From positions 1,178,001 to 1,242,000 of the forward strand of contig NZ_JALN02000001.1 of assembly GCF_000559085.1 (NCBI RefSeq): a DNA stretch of 64,000 nucleotides, given 5' to 3'. Positions 17,112-26,146 of this stretch are shown one piece after another; position 1 is the first letter of the stretch; each line of letters begins with the position of its first letter. The notes under the pieces were generated by a model. That model was given only the letters and a program-made list of their open reading frames with translations, did not search any database and was not told where the DNA came from. This DNA comes from Mycolicibacterium aromaticivorans JS19b1 = JCM 16368 (lineage in GTDB: Bacteria > Actinomycetota > Actinomycetes > Mycobacteriales > Mycobacteriaceae). A program made the position numbers and the translations under genes.

Positions 17112-18154
17112 CCCGATGCTCGCTGCGCGCGTTCAGCGCATTGTTGTTCACCGTCATCATCGGTCTCACCGCGGCTTGTTCACTGGATCCGACCCGGCTG
17201 CCGGTCCCGGGTGCCTACAGCCCGCGGCACTCCTACGACATCAACATCGAGTTCGCCAGTGTGCTCAATCTGCCGGCACGGGCCAAGGTGGACTCCGGCG
17301 GCGTTCAGGTCGGCGTGCTCGACAGCGTCCGACTCCAGGGCACCACGGCGGTCACGACTGTCGAAATCGCCGGTGACACCAAGCTTCCCGTGGCGACGCG
17401 TGCCGAGCTTCGTCAGGCCACCCCCCTCGGCGACATCTACATCGCGCTGCTTCCGCCGGAAGACAGGTCCGGGCCGGTACTGCGCAACGGCGACACCATT
17501 CCGGTGAGCAACACCTCACCGGCCGACAACGTCGAGGATCTCCTGCGCTCGATGTCGAACCTCGTCGCCGGTGGCGCGATCGGCACCCTGCAGACCACCG
17601 TGGTCAACGTCAACAGAGCGTTCCCGCAGGATCCGCACGAGCTGACCCGCATGCAGCACACGGTCGCCGGGGTGCTCAACGACCTGGCCACCAATCAGGA
17701 CACCATCGACCAGATGCTCGACGGCATGGAGAACATCACCTCCGGATTCGCGGCCAACACCCAGGTGTTCAACCGGCTGGTGACTGAAGGCCCGGCGAAA
17801 CTCCAAGGGCTGTCGGCGGTCACGATGGCCATCCTGAACGTCGTCGGCGCCAGCAAGGACGTCGGCAAGCTCGGCGGCGATCTGATCAACCCCATCGCGG
17901 GCGACCTGATGCAGATCCTGTCCTACATCACGCCGATGATCCACACGATGGCCACCGCGGACACCACCATCCCGGTGATCGCCGACAAGTTCGTGGCGCT
18001 GCTGCGCTACAAGCTGCTCGGGTGGTTCCGCGACGGCGGTCCCAAGTACACCATCACCGAACTGCACGCACCCACCGGGCACGAAGGGGTTGATCCCGCC
18101 GACAAGGCGAACCAGGCTGTCGAGGCCATGCAGACGATGGGGTTGGTGCCATGA
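17108..18154 (+). CDS. Mce family lipoprotein, MceE position
   Basis: 348 residues. The signal peptide ends in a lipobox GLTAAC, with Cys24 as the acylated residue; this distinguishes the E subunit (LprK-like) from the other Mce proteins, which keep a TM anchor. The MCE domain includes ARAKVDSGGVQVGVLDSV and QATPLGDIYIAL. The ATG overlaps the MceD stop, and its own stop overlaps MceF, so expression is coupled throughout. Confidence 0.93.
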   Translation: MTRCSLRAFSALLFTVIIGLTAACSLDPTRLPVPGAYSPRHSYDINIEFASVLNLPARAKVDSGGVQVGVLDSVRLQGTTAVTTVEIAGDTKLPVATRAELRQATPLGDIYIALLPPEDRSGPVLRNGDTIPVSNTSPADNVEDLLRSMSNLVAGGAIGTLQTTVVNVNRAFPQDPHELTRMQHTVAGVLNDLATNQDTIDQMLDGMENITSGFAANTQVFNRLVTEGPAKLQGLSAVTMAILNVVGASKDVGKLGGDLINPIAGDLMQILSYITPMIHTMATADTTIPVIADKFVALLRYKLLGWFRDGGPKYTITELHAPTGHEGVDPADKANQAVEAMQTMGLVP

Positions 18155-19116
18155 AGTTCAGTGCGCGCACCACGCTGGTGATCCTGGTGGTGATGACCCT
18201 CGCCGGCGCGGCCTACATGTCGTTCGGCGTGCTGGACATGGGGCCGACCAAACAGGTCACGCGACTGACGTTGCTGCTCAACTCTTCCGGTGGTTTGATG
18301 CCCACCTCGGAAGTGACGATGCGCGGCATCAAGGTCGGCCGGGTGACCGGCATCCAGACCACCGCCACCGGACTTGCCGTCTCGATGGACGTGGACCGTA
18401 AATACCAGGTCCCGGCCGACAGCGCGATCAGCGTGGAGAACCTGTCGGCCGCCGGTGAACAGTACATCGACTTCCGGCCGACGCTGATCGCGCCGCCCTA
18501 CTTCACCGACGGCGCCGTGATCCCGCCAGACCGAGTGGCACCGATCGTGACCGCCAGCGACCTGCTCGCGAGAGCCAATGTTCTGTTCACGGCACTGAAC
18601 CTCGACCAGATCCACGGCATCATCAACGACATGTCCGCGGCGTTCAAGGGCAACGACGAGACGATCGACTCGCTGGCCGTCACTGCCGGGTTGACCGCGA
18701 ACGTGATCCGTGACGACAAGGAACTGTTGACCACGTTGTTCAGCAACGTGTCGACGTTCACCACCAACCTGGGCGACATCCATGCCGGCGAAATCATCAG
18801 CGAGACAGGCAAAATGCTGCCGAAGTCGGTGCCCGCGTTCTTGCAGCTGGTCCACCAGATCGAGATCTTGTCGCACACCGGCATAGGTGTCATCGGCCCG
18901 CAGGACCCGGCGGGGATCCTGGTCGCCAAGTTCGGCGAATGGCTCGACATGCTGGCCGGCCCGCTGGGCACGTTCGCCACCATCCTGCAGCCCGCGATGG
19001 CACCATTACACGACATCAAGATCGACGCCGGGCACTGGCTGGACTTCTGGGAATCGACGTTCAACGACACCGGCGGCGTTCGGGTGCAGCTCAACGTACC
19101 TCAGTGGCATCAATGA
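18151..19116 (+). CDS. Mce family protein, MceF position
   Basis: 321 residues, shorter than many MceF proteins. TM helix (about 7-28) and MCE domain with SGGLMPTSEVTMRGIKVGRVTGI and NLSAAGEQYIDF, followed by a helical region that ends without the extended disordered tail seen in many F subunits. The ATG overlaps the MceE stop by four bases. It completes the six-subunit set, after which the Mce-associated gene starts with another four-base overlap. Confidence 0.92.
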   Translation: MKFSARTTLVILVVMTLAGAAYMSFGVLDMGPTKQVTRLTLLLNSSGGLMPTSEVTMRGIKVGRVTGIQTTATGLAVSMDVDRKYQVPADSAISVENLSAAGEQYIDFRPTLIAPPYFTDGAVIPPDRVAPIVTASDLLARANVLFTALNLDQIHGIINDMSAAFKGNDETIDSLAVTAGLTANVIRDDKELLTTLFSNVSTFTTNLGDIHAGEIISETGKMLPKSVPAFLQLVHQIEILSHTGIGVIGPQDPAGILVAKFGEWLDMLAGPLGTFATILQPAMAPLHDIKIDAGHWLDFWESTFNDTGGVRVQLNVPQWHQ

Positions 19117-19871
19117 CCGACAGCGAGGACAGCTCTGACATGACCGATTCACCTGTCGGCGAGGACGACAAGGTCGACGACGCCGTGAGCGAGACCGCCG
19201 CGGCGGACGAGGTTTCGGCCGGGCCGCGGCGGGGCCGCAGCTTCTGGGTAGCGATCGTCTTGGCGGTGCTGCTCGTCGGAGGCGGCGCGTTCGGCGTCGT
19301 CAAATACCGCGAGGTGAACGGCCAACTCGCCCAGGCACGTCAAGCGCAGGCCGATCGTGAGGCCGCCGCACAGCTGGCCCGCGACTACGCGATGAAGTCG
19401 CTCACTTATAGCTTCGAAGACCCGGACGCGTTCTTCCGATCCGTCGAAGACGGTGTGTCACAACAACTCAAGGACAAGTACGTCAACGCCACCGACTTGC
19501 TCAAAGCGGTGATGCTGCAGGCACAGGTCAGCTCAACCGGCGAAGTGCTGGCGACCGACCCGGTCCTCAGCCCGGACGGGTCCTACGAAGTGGTGGTGTC
19601 GGCCCATCAGACGACCCGCAATCTGCAGAACCCGACGCCGAAGGTGTCGATCATCCTGTTGCGGGTCACCGTGAACAAGGTCGGAAACGGCTGGCAGGTC
19701 ACCGATATCGGCCCGAAGACCGGCACCAAGGCACCCGAGGAGCAGCAGCTTCCGGGTGCTGCGCCCGCTCCCCCGGGCCCACCCGTTCCCGGTGGCGCGC
19801 CTGCTGCTCCCCCCGCTGCCCCGGCCCCGGCTCCCGCCCCCGCGCCGGCCCCACCGGCACCGCGTCCGTGA
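19113..19871 (+). CDS. Mce-associated membrane protein (Mas)
   Basis: 252 residues. Acidic N-terminus (about 1-40), one TM helix (about 45-66), a coiled region rich in Gln and Ala (GQLAQARQAQADREAAAQLA), then a compact extracytoplasmic domain (about 90-205, including DYAMKSLTYSFEDPDAFF). It ends with a low-complexity Ala/Pro tail of about 45 residues. This is the usual build of Mce-associated proteins, which are thought to stabilise or accessorise Mce complexes. Coupled to MceF by ATGA. The inverted repeat begins two bases after its stop. Confidence 0.88.
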   Translation: MTDSEDSSDMTDSPVGEDDKVDDAVSETAAADEVSAGPRRGRSFWVAIVLAVLLVGGGAFGVVKYREVNGQLAQARQAQADREAAAQLARDYAMKSLTYSFEDPDAFFRSVEDGVSQQLKDKYVNATDLLKAVMLQAQVSSTGEVLATDPVLSPDGSYEVVVSAHQTTRNLQNPTPKVSIILLRVTVNKVGNGWQVTDIGPKTGTKAPEEQQLPGAAPAPPGPPVPGGAPAAPPAAPAPAPAPAPAPPAPRP

Positions 19872-20710
19872 GTGTGGGTGTTATGCACGGAATTTGGCTG
19901 AAATCGGTGCATAACACCCACAGTCGGCACACATTCAGGCGCTGGTCGGCGCTGCTGGCGTCGCTGACGATCGCGACAGCCGGTGTGGTGTGTCCTCACG
20001 CAGCCGCTGACACCTCGCTGCCGCCCTGCCCGCAGTCGAACCCCGTGATCACACCGTCGGGCACGTCACCGCAGGTCGATTGCGCCTTGCACTCCGGTGA
20101 TCTCGACTTCGCCGTGAACTACTGGCGGGTGCCCGAATTGCCGAAGCCCGGGGCGGTCAAGGTCACCGTGACGGACCGATCGGGCGCGGTGGTGCAGACG
20201 ATCGACGAACTCCTGGAGCCGTCCACCCCGGGCGGTGTCGGGCTGCAGGACCTCGACGGCGACGGGAGTCAGGAACTGATCATCCCGATCTCGCGGAATC
20301 TGCTCAACGGCGCTAATCCGAATACGCGGTTCGCGGTGTGGCGCGCCCACGAAGACAGTCGGCATTACGAGCGCACCCAGATGGTCGGGCAGGCCGTGTA
20401 TCCCAGCGGGGACGGCTATCTGGTCACCAATGGCGGCGGCCCGGCCAGTCGGGACCTGACCTTCTATCTGCCGACCGGCGCCGGGTACACGCTCGTCGTG
20501 GTGTTGACCATCGAAGTGCTGGAGGCAGATCCGGCCACCAACAAAGCGTTGACCGTCAACTGCCGCGCCCACCAGGAAGACGGCCTGCATGCGGTCGACA
20601 TGAGCATTCGCCAGGCCGAGGACTACTTCTGCAATTCGCCTGCTGCCAAGGCTATTTGGCCCGACGCTCAACGAGTCCAGATCAAGCAATGGGGCGTCTT
20701 CAGGAACTGA
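19868..20710 (+). CDS. Secreted protein of unknown function at end of mce operon
   Basis: 280 residues from a GTG at 19868 that overlaps the Mas stop (GTGA). The true start may be ATG 19883 or GTG 19907, because the first 20 or so codons are encoded by the inverted repeat and precede a clear signal peptide (RRWSALLASLTIATAG, cleavage near AAAD). The mature part has Cys at CPQ, CALH, NCRA and FCNS, allowing two disulfides, and a GLQDLDGDGSQELIIP segment reminiscent of Asp-rich calcium-binding or FG-GAP-like loops. I do not recognise the family. Its position suggests a periplasmic accessory of this mce system. Confidence 0.78.
   Translation: MSVGVMHGIWLKSVHNTHSRHTFRRWSALLASLTIATAGVVCPHAAADTSLPPCPQSNPVITPSGTSPQVDCALHSGDLDFAVNYWRVPELPKPGAVKVTVTDRSGAVVQTIDELLEPSTPGGVGLQDLDGDGSQELIIPISRNLLNGANPNTRFAVWRAHEDSRHYERTQMVGQAVYPSGDGYLVTNGGGPASRDLTFYLPTGAGYTLVVVLTIEVLEADPATNKALTVNCRAHQEDGLHAVDMSIRQAEDYFCNSPAAKAIWPDAQRVQIKQWGVFRN
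19873..19922. repeat. Perfect 16-bp inverted repeat after the Mce-associated gene
   Basis: TGTGGGTGTTATGCAC (19873-19888) and its exact reverse complement GTGCATAACACCCACA (19907-19922) flank an 18-base spacer. It begins one base after the Mas stop and lies over the beginning of the next reading frame. There is no T-tract, so a simple intrinsic terminator is unlikely. It may be an operator, an RNA-stability hairpin that separates the last gene from the mce operon, or a copy of a dispersed palindromic element. Confidence 0.85.
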
Positions 20711-20713
20711 GCG

Positions 20714-21568
20714 CTACCGATTGGTCCACTCCGTGACATCGCGTGCCGCTCGACGATCGGTCGCGGGCAGCGGCTCGGCATCGTCCAACGGGTGTCCGAC
20801 ACGAATCAGGGCTTGCGGATAAGTCGTACCGTCGAACACCTCGCATGCCAGCGCAAGCCGGCTTCGGGTGTCGTTCAACGGCTCGGTCAGCGGGCAGCTT
20901 GCGAAACCCATCGCGGTGGCCGTCAGCGTCACGTGGCTGAGCGCTTCACCGGTTCGCAACCGCATGTCGTCACCATCGCGGCGAGTTCCCAGAACCAATA
21001 ACACTGCGCCATCGGGTGTTTCGTCGGACCTCTCGCCGGTGGCTGTTGGGTAGTGAAGCTCGACGGCGCCGTTGTCCAGTCGAGTCCACCGAGTCGTCGG
21101 GACAACCTGCACATCCACATCCAACCGCCTGGCCCGGATGTACAGCAGTTCGAGCGTGCCGGGCGCTATCGGCCGGGAGCCGTATGGACGGCGGTCTGCG
21201 CGTCGCTGCGGTATCGCCGAGGCCAGCTCGCTCCACCCATCCTGAGGCGGCTGCTCGACCACTTCCAGGATCGCCAGATGACTGTTGTCTGCATGGTCGG
21301 GGAACCGCCGGACAGTCGGGTGCCACCCCGCGGCCGCCATCGCGACGACGCAGTGATCGAGAACCGCCCCGCAGCCGAGGAGGACGTCGCGCCGGTCCGC
21401 CGGGGCGTCACCGGCCCGGCGACTCCAGTCCGCATAAAGGTGCACGGCCTCACCGTCGACCTGCCAGCGCCACGGCTGCAGGTTGCGCAGGGACGGGGCG
21501 CGGGCAGCGATGTCGAGCACTGTCTCCAGCGTCGCCGCGTCGGGCAAGGAACTCACCTGCCGTGTCAC
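20714..21568 (-). CDS. Acg-like nitroreductase family protein
   Basis: 284 residues; FMN/nitroreductase fold of the mycobacterial Acg group. Typical N-terminal APSLRNLQPWRWQV (flavin-proximal), QRRADRRPYGSRPI in the middle, and a C-terminal TATAMGFASCPLTEP and QALIRVGHP. In M. tuberculosis the Acg relatives (Rv2032, Rv3127, Rv3131) belong to the hypoxia/nitric-oxide DosR regulon; no clear DosR box was identified here. A GTG at 21568 lies directly on a GGAG, so GTG 21556 (GGAGG eleven bases upstream) may be the actual start. Convergent with the preceding plus-strand gene. Confidence 0.85.
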   Translation of the reverse strand: MTRQVSSLPDAATLETVLDIAARAPSLRNLQPWRWQVDGEAVHLYADWSRRAGDAPADRRDVLLGCGAVLDHCVVAMAAAGWHPTVRRFPDHADNSHLAILEVVEQPPQDGWSELASAIPQRRADRRPYGSRPIAPGTLELLYIRARRLDVDVQVVPTTRWTRLDNGAVELHYPTATGERSDETPDGAVLLVLGTRRDGDDMRLRTGEALSHVTLTATAMGFASCPLTEPLNDTRSRLALACEVFDGTTYPQALIRVGHPLDDAEPLPATDRRAARDVTEWTNR

Positions 21569-21610
21569 CTCCGTCCGTCGCGTCGTTCCCGATTATCCTC
21601 GGGGCCAACG

Positions 21611-21988
21611 CTAGGGTGCGCACCACTCGCGAACCGCGACGAGCAGATCCCTGGCCTTCGCCAGATCGCTCGCGAGTCGCTCCGGTGTCGCCGGGCGGTA
21701 CGGGTCGCCGTTGTCGATCTGCGACGCCACCATGTTGGACCGGATCCGGAGGTCGATTCCGGGTGGACTGCTCAGATTGTGCAACGGACTCAGCGGCGCC
21801 CGAACCTGAGCGGCGACCCACGGCGGTGTCCCCCTCGGTGCGATCTCGTTGAACACCGCTTCCAGCTGGTCTGCCGCGGGAAGCAGCAGAGCGCAATCAT
21901 TGTCGCCGGCCGCCGCCATGGGCGCATTGATCAGGCTCATCAGCACCGTTGTGGCCAGAAGCGGCACACCGAACATTCCTCGACGCAT
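21611..21988 (-). CDS. Small secreted hypothetical protein
   Basis: 125 residues with a signal peptide (FGVPLLATTVLMSLINAPMAAAG, cleavage about residue 27) and a mature domain of about 98 residues with two Cys (near its start and at the EWCAP end) that could pair. Composition is mostly helical; no domain is recognised, although size and layout resemble small mycobacterial exported and hemophore-related proteins. It lies between the nitroreductase and the MFS gene on the same strand. An ATG 12 bases downstream of the chosen start is also possible. Confidence 0.65.
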   Translation of the reverse strand: MRRGMFGVPLLATTVLMSLINAPMAAAGDNDCALLLPAADQLEAVFNEIAPRGTPPWVAAQVRAPLSPLHNLSSPPGIDLRIRSNMVASQIDNGDPYRPATPERLASDLAKARDLLVAVREWCAP

Positions 21989-22103
21989 CGGCTCTACTTT
22001 GGCATTGCGGCGCCGTTCCCGGGATGACTTTTCGAATCACTGCGCGCGACCGCCGGTGATGTATTGCGGTGTGTGCCGGCGGTCTGGGACTACTGAGGCG
22101 CCG

Positions 22104-23333
22104 CTAGCCGTCTCGTAGCACCAGGGCCGCAAGCGATCCGGCGATGCCCGCCAGTACCAGGATGGTGACGGCGACCGCCGTCCACCCGTGCTCGTCGAAC
22201 GCGACACCACCCAGCCAGCCGATGGCGCTGGAGCCGCCGTAGTAGAAGAGGTTGTAGAGCGATGACGCCTGGGCTTTGCCCCCGGGCGCGGCCAGCCCGG
22301 TCCATCCCGCGGCGGTGGAATGCGCACCGAAGAACCCCGCCGTGGCCACCACCAACCCGATGAGGATCGCGATCACGTTGGCGCTCAACGTGATCGCGAC
22401 TCCTATCATCATGATCACGACCGAGACGAGCAGCACCCGTTTCCGGCCGAAGCGGGCCGCCTCGGCCCCGGCGCGCGACGACGCCCACGTTCCGGCCAGG
22501 TACGCCAGGAACACCAGGCTCACCACCGACGCGGGCAGTCCGAACGGCGCGGCGGTCAACCGGTAGCCGAGGAAGTTGTAGAGCGCCACGAAACCGCCCA
22601 TCAACAGAAAGCCCTGGGCGAACAGGACGAGCTGGCGCGGCGTGCGCAGGTTGACGACGAGCCGGTGCGCGAGACTGCCGTCAGGATTGCCTCCGCGGTG
22701 CGACGCCGGAGCGAAGCCGCGCGGTTCGGGAGCCAGTTTGACGAAGCCCATCGCCGCGATCCCGCAGATCACCGCGACGGTGAAGACGCCGATGCGCCAC
22801 CCGGCGAACTCAGCCACCGGGCTCGACACCAGTCGTCCGAGCAGGCCGCCGATCGTCGTTCCGGCCACGAAGGTGCCGGCCGCGCGGGCGGCGTGCGCGC
22901 GGTCGACTTCCTCGGTCAGGTACGCCACCGCGATGGCCGGCACCCCACCGACCAGCAGTCCCTCGACGAACCGGCCTGCCATCAGCAGCCCGAACGTCGG
23001 CGCGAACGGCACCAGCATCCCGACCAGCGTGGCGCCGGAGACCGAAACCGTGATGGCCTTGACCCTGCCGATGCGGTCGGCCAGCGCCGACCAGGGGATC
23101 ACGCCGATCGCCAAACCGACGGTCGACGCCGAAATGATCAGTGCGGCACGGGCAGCACCGACGGCCAGGTCCGCGGAGATCAAGGGCAGGACCGCCTGCG
23201 GCGAGTACAGCTGCGCGAAGGTGGCCACGCCCGCGCAGAACAGCGCCGCCAGGAGTCGGGCGTAGGCGGATGAGCCGCGGGTGTGCCCGGTCCAAGTACG
23301 GTCCGGGGATTGGTCAATCGTCACTGAGTGCAC
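22104..23333 (-). CDS. MFS transporter (YnfM-like)
   Basis: 409 residues with 12 predicted membrane helices. The MFS loop 2-3 signature appears as WSALADRIGRVKAI, and GRFVEGLLVGGVPAIAVAYLTEEV is typical of the drug/metabolite efflux families related to YnfM. The start is a GTG at 23333 (another GTG nine bases in). A LysR gene lies 91 bases upstream on the same strand and probably controls it. Substrate unknown. Confidence 0.87.
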   Translation of the reverse strand: MHSVTIDQSPDRTWTGHTRGSSAYARLLAALFCAGVATFAQLYSPQAVLPLISADLAVGAARAALIISASTVGLAIGVIPWSALADRIGRVKAITVSVSGATLVGMLVPFAPTFGLLMAGRFVEGLLVGGVPAIAVAYLTEEVDRAHAARAAGTFVAGTTIGGLLGRLVSSPVAEFAGWRIGVFTVAVICGIAAMGFVKLAPEPRGFAPASHRGGNPDGSLAHRLVVNLRTPRQLVLFAQGFLLMGGFVALYNFLGYRLTAAPFGLPASVVSLVFLAYLAGTWASSRAGAEAARFGRKRVLLVSVVIMMIGVAITLSANVIAILIGLVVATAGFFGAHSTAAGWTGLAAPGGKAQASSLYNLFYYGGSSAIGWLGGVAFDEHGWTAVAVTILVLAGIAGSLAALVLRDG

Positions 23334-23424
23334 GGTAGGAAAGCACTACTGATGTGTCCAATACATAGACCAACTTCTATCCATGCAGATTGCGCATGAC
23401 GCCAGGTGAGCGCTCAGCGCGGAC

Positions 23425-24294
23425 TCAACTACCGGCGAGGAAATCCACAAAGCGCCGGCTGGGTGGCGCCAGCGGGCGGCTGCGCGCCCAGGCCAAGCCG
23501 ACCTCGCGTTTGGCCCGGCTGTTCGACAGCGGCACATGGATCACCCTCGCATCAGTGCCGTCCCGGGGCACCGGCACCACCGCCACGCCGAACCCCGCCG
23601 CGACCAAACCTTCCATCGTCGGGATCTCGGAGGCCTCGAACACGATCTGCGGGTCGATCCCGGCCTCGACCCACAGCTCGTCGGTCAACTGCCGCAACCC
23701 GAATGGCTTCTCGAGCGCGACGAACGGCTCACTGGCCGCCGCCGACAGGCTGACCCGGCTGCGCCCCGCGAGCCGGTGGCCCACGGAGACCGCCAAACAC
23801 AGTCGCTCGACGTAGAGGCGGTGCCAAGAGAAGGCCCCTGGGTCGGGCCGCGGTGAGGTGACGGCGACATCGGATCCACCGTCGAGGATACTGCGGGCGA
23901 TCTCGTGCGCGGCGCCCTGAAACAGGTCGAACTGGATCTTCGGCGCGGTTTCCCGAAATCGCCGAAGTTGTTCGGGCACATACCAGTTGGCCAGTGAATG
24001 CAGGAAAGCCAGGCGGACGCGGCCGGTGTCGGGATCCCGCAGCGTCGCAATGCGATCCAGAGCCGCCTGGACTTCGGCGAGGCTGCGGCGGCAGTGTTCG
24101 AGCATGATGCGGCCGTACTCGTTGAGGTGGAGTCGACGCCCGACACGATCGAACAGTGGGACACCCACGTTCTGCTCGAGCCTGCTCAGGGCGCGCGAGA
24201 GGGTGGGTTGACTGACCCCGAGTTCGGCCGCCGCCTCGGTGACATGTTCGGTCTCGGCCAGCACCACGAACCACTGCAATTCCTCGAGATGCAC
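23425..24294 (-). CDS. LysR-family transcriptional regulator
   Basis: 289 residues. N-terminal winged helix-turn-helix (ELQWFVVLAETEHVTEAAAELGVSQPTLSRALSRLEQ), followed by a periplasmic-binding-protein-like effector domain (about 90-285). Same strand as and upstream of the MFS gene, a common arrangement with the transporter as target. The 91-base gap to the transporter is AT-richer than its surroundings (TGTCCAATACATAGACCAACT region) and would be the likely binding site, but no T-N11-A box is decisive. Confidence 0.9.
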   Translation of the reverse strand: MHLEELQWFVVLAETEHVTEAAAELGVSQPTLSRALSRLEQNVGVPLFDRVGRRLHLNEYGRIMLEHCRRSLAEVQAALDRIATLRDPDTGRVRLAFLHSLANWYVPEQLRRFRETAPKIQFDLFQGAAHEIARSILDGGSDVAVTSPRPDPGAFSWHRLYVERLCLAVSVGHRLAGRSRVSLSAAASEPFVALEKPFGLRQLTDELWVEAGIDPQIVFEASEIPTMEGLVAAGFGVAVVPVPRDGTDARVIHVPLSNSRAKREVGLAWARSRPLAPPSRRFVDFLAGS

Positions 24295-24304
24295 GTCAAC
24301 GACC

Positions 24305-24898
24305 CTAGGCCGAGCGGACGCCGCTCAACAGCGCATCCACCAGAGCCCCGTACCGGCCCGCGGCGTCGTCGCTGCCCACCGGGCTACTCATGACCTGCAG
24401 GAGCAGGGTGCCCATCAGTGCGTTGGCGATGGCGTCGGGGTCGACATCGGGGCGCACGGCACCGCTGTCCACCGCCCGGCGGACTCTGTCCACAAGTCCA
24501 CTGCGCTGCGGAACGCTGAGTTGTTCGTACAGCGCTTCGGTATCACCGGAATTCGCGGCCGCGGCGGCGACGAGCGCACGGATGAGCTTGGCGTTGGCGG
24601 GTTCGGCGATGAACTCACCGTGCTCGATCAGCCAGCGCTGGAGGTCCGCGCCGAGATCGCCGGTATCGGGCACGTCGAACGAACCGCCTCGGCCATAAGC
24701 GTCCAGCACCGCCTCGGCGACCAGCGGCGCCTTCGACGTCCACCGCCGGTAGAGCGTCTTCTTGCCGACCTGCGCCCGCGCCGCGACGCCATCCATCGAC
24801 AGCTCGGCATAGCTGGATTCCATCAGCACCTCGCGCGCGGCATCGAGGATCGCCGCGTGCAGCGATGCGTCTCGGGGCCGGCCGGGCGGTTGCGACAT
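24305..24898 (-). CDS. TetR-family transcriptional regulator
   Basis: 197 residues. N-terminal TetR helix-turn-helix (AILDAAREVLMESSYAELSMDGVAARAQVGKKTLYRRW), then an all-helical ligand domain of the TetR C-terminal type. Its start faces the phosphotransferase gene; a 29-base palindrome sits in the 125-base gap. It probably represses the phosphotransferase/AtoE unit and itself. The ligand is unknown; a fatty acid or CoA ester would fit the neighbouring transporter. Confidence 0.9.
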   Translation of the reverse strand: MSQPPGRPRDASLHAAILDAAREVLMESSYAELSMDGVAARAQVGKKTLYRRWTSKAPLVAEAVLDAYGRGGSFDVPDTGDLGADLQRWLIEHGEFIAEPANAKLIRALVAAAAANSGDTEALYEQLSVPQRSGLVDRVRRAVDSGAVRPDVDPDAIANALMGTLLLQVMSSPVGSDDAAGRYGALVDALLSGVRSA

Positions 24899-24959
24899 GT
24901 CGCGAGCTTAACTTCGCCCATTCCCGACGGCCGTCCGCGACGGTGCGGTAAGTTTCCGA

Positions 24960-24988
24960 CTATTACGACACACTTCGTGTCGTAATAG
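24960..24988. promoter_or_regulatory. 12-bp perfect palindrome, probable TetR operator
   Basis: CTATTACGACAC (24960-24971), ACTTC spacer, GTGTCGTAATAG (24977-24988). It lies between the divergent TetR and phosphotransferase genes, 61 bases from the TetR start and 35 from the phosphotransferase ATG. Length, symmetry and AT content fit a TetR dimer-pair site overlapping the promoters. Confidence 0.75.
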
Positions 24989-25023
24989 TTCAGACGAGTC
25001 GCACCCGAGGAGTGCCCGCCGAC

Positions 25024-26100
25024 ATGAGCTCACCCGCATTGTCAGTGCCCGCCGATTTCGCCGAGGTGTCGCCGGGTTGGATGACGGACGCCCTGGCCGC
25101 CCACTACCCGGGCGCCACGGTCAGCGACGTCGCGATCGACCTCCGTGACGACGGCACCAATCGTCGTGCGCGCCTGCGGTTGTCCTACTCCGCGGGTACG
25201 GGACCGACGACCGTGTTCGTCAAGGCTGCCGACCCCGACCACAAAGAGCTGATCCGGATGACCAGCGGCATGTTCCACGAGCCGCGACTGTTCAGCTCGG
25301 GCGTCGAGCTGCCACTGGAGCATCCCGTCGTCTACGCGGCGCTCATCGACGAAGACGCTTACGACTTCTGCCTGGTCATGGAAGACCTCACCGCCCGGGG
25401 TGCGGATCCGCGGGATTCCCTGCGGCCGCTGACGATCGATCAGGCGCGCTCCGGGATGCGCGGGCTCGGACGGCTTCACGGACGGTACTGGGGTGATCGC
25501 GTGCTGCGGGAGCCGGCATTGGGCTGGCTGGAACCGTTCGAGCCGTTCGACGGTCTGCAGTACGCGCCACTGCCGAGCGCGCTGGAGCAGCTCGATGACA
25601 GCACCCCGGCCGAGGTGCTGTCGCTGTCGATCGACCAGCTGGTCGAGGGGGTGTGGAAGCCGTACATCAGGACGTTGACCACCTCACCGCAGACGCTTCT
25701 GCATGGCGATCCGCACATCGGCAACACCTATGTCACGCCCGATGATGAGGTCGGGTTCCTGGACTGGCAGGTCGCCCGTCGCGGCAACTGGTCACTGGAT
25801 GTCGGGTATTTCCTGCAGGGGGCGCTGACCGTCGACGACCGTCGCGAGCACGAGCGGGCGCTGCTGGAGGAGTATCGGGACGCGCTCGGCCTGCCCGCCG
25901 AGGAGCTGCCGTCCTCGGACGAGGTGTGGCTGCGCTACCGGGCGTCGGTCGCACATGGACTGGCGCTGTGGTTGGCGACCGCCAGCAGCGGAGGTGGGCT
26001 CTGGCAGCGCCTCGAAGTCGCCGTCGCCCTGGCCCAGCGCTACGCCAATGCCTATGGCGATCTGGACACTCCGGCGGCAACCGCGGAGATCGCCTCGTAA
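25024..26100 (+). CDS. APH-like phosphotransferase family protein
   Basis: 358 residues of protein-kinase-like fold. The catalytic loop is LLHGDPHIGNTYV (Asp and Asn), followed by the metal-binding GFLDWQVARRG (Asp). An upstream phosphate-loop region is less clear; TVFVKAAD carries the probable ATP-binding Lys and VMEDL the hinge. These APH-type enzymes phosphorylate small molecules, and mycobacterial relatives often sit beside lipid or sterol genes. An ATG at 25024 is chosen, behind GAGGAG eleven bases upstream; a GTG at 25012 lies on the Shine-Dalgarno sequence itself. Confidence 0.82.
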   Translation: MSSPALSVPADFAEVSPGWMTDALAAHYPGATVSDVAIDLRDDGTNRRARLRLSYSAGTGPTTVFVKAADPDHKELIRMTSGMFHEPRLFSSGVELPLEHPVVYAALIDEDAYDFCLVMEDLTARGADPRDSLRPLTIDQARSGMRGLGRLHGRYWGDRVLREPALGWLEPFEPFDGLQYAPLPSALEQLDDSTPAEVLSLSIDQLVEGVWKPYIRTLTTSPQTLLHGDPHIGNTYVTPDDEVGFLDWQVARRGNWSLDVGYFLQGALTVDDRREHERALLEEYRDALGLPAEELPSSDEVWLRYRASVAHGLALWLATASSGGGLWQRLEVAVALAQRYANAYGDLDTPAATAEIAS

Positions 26101-26146
26101 CGTAGTGCGCCAGGCAGTCGAGGATGCCGACAGCGAGGGGGCAACA

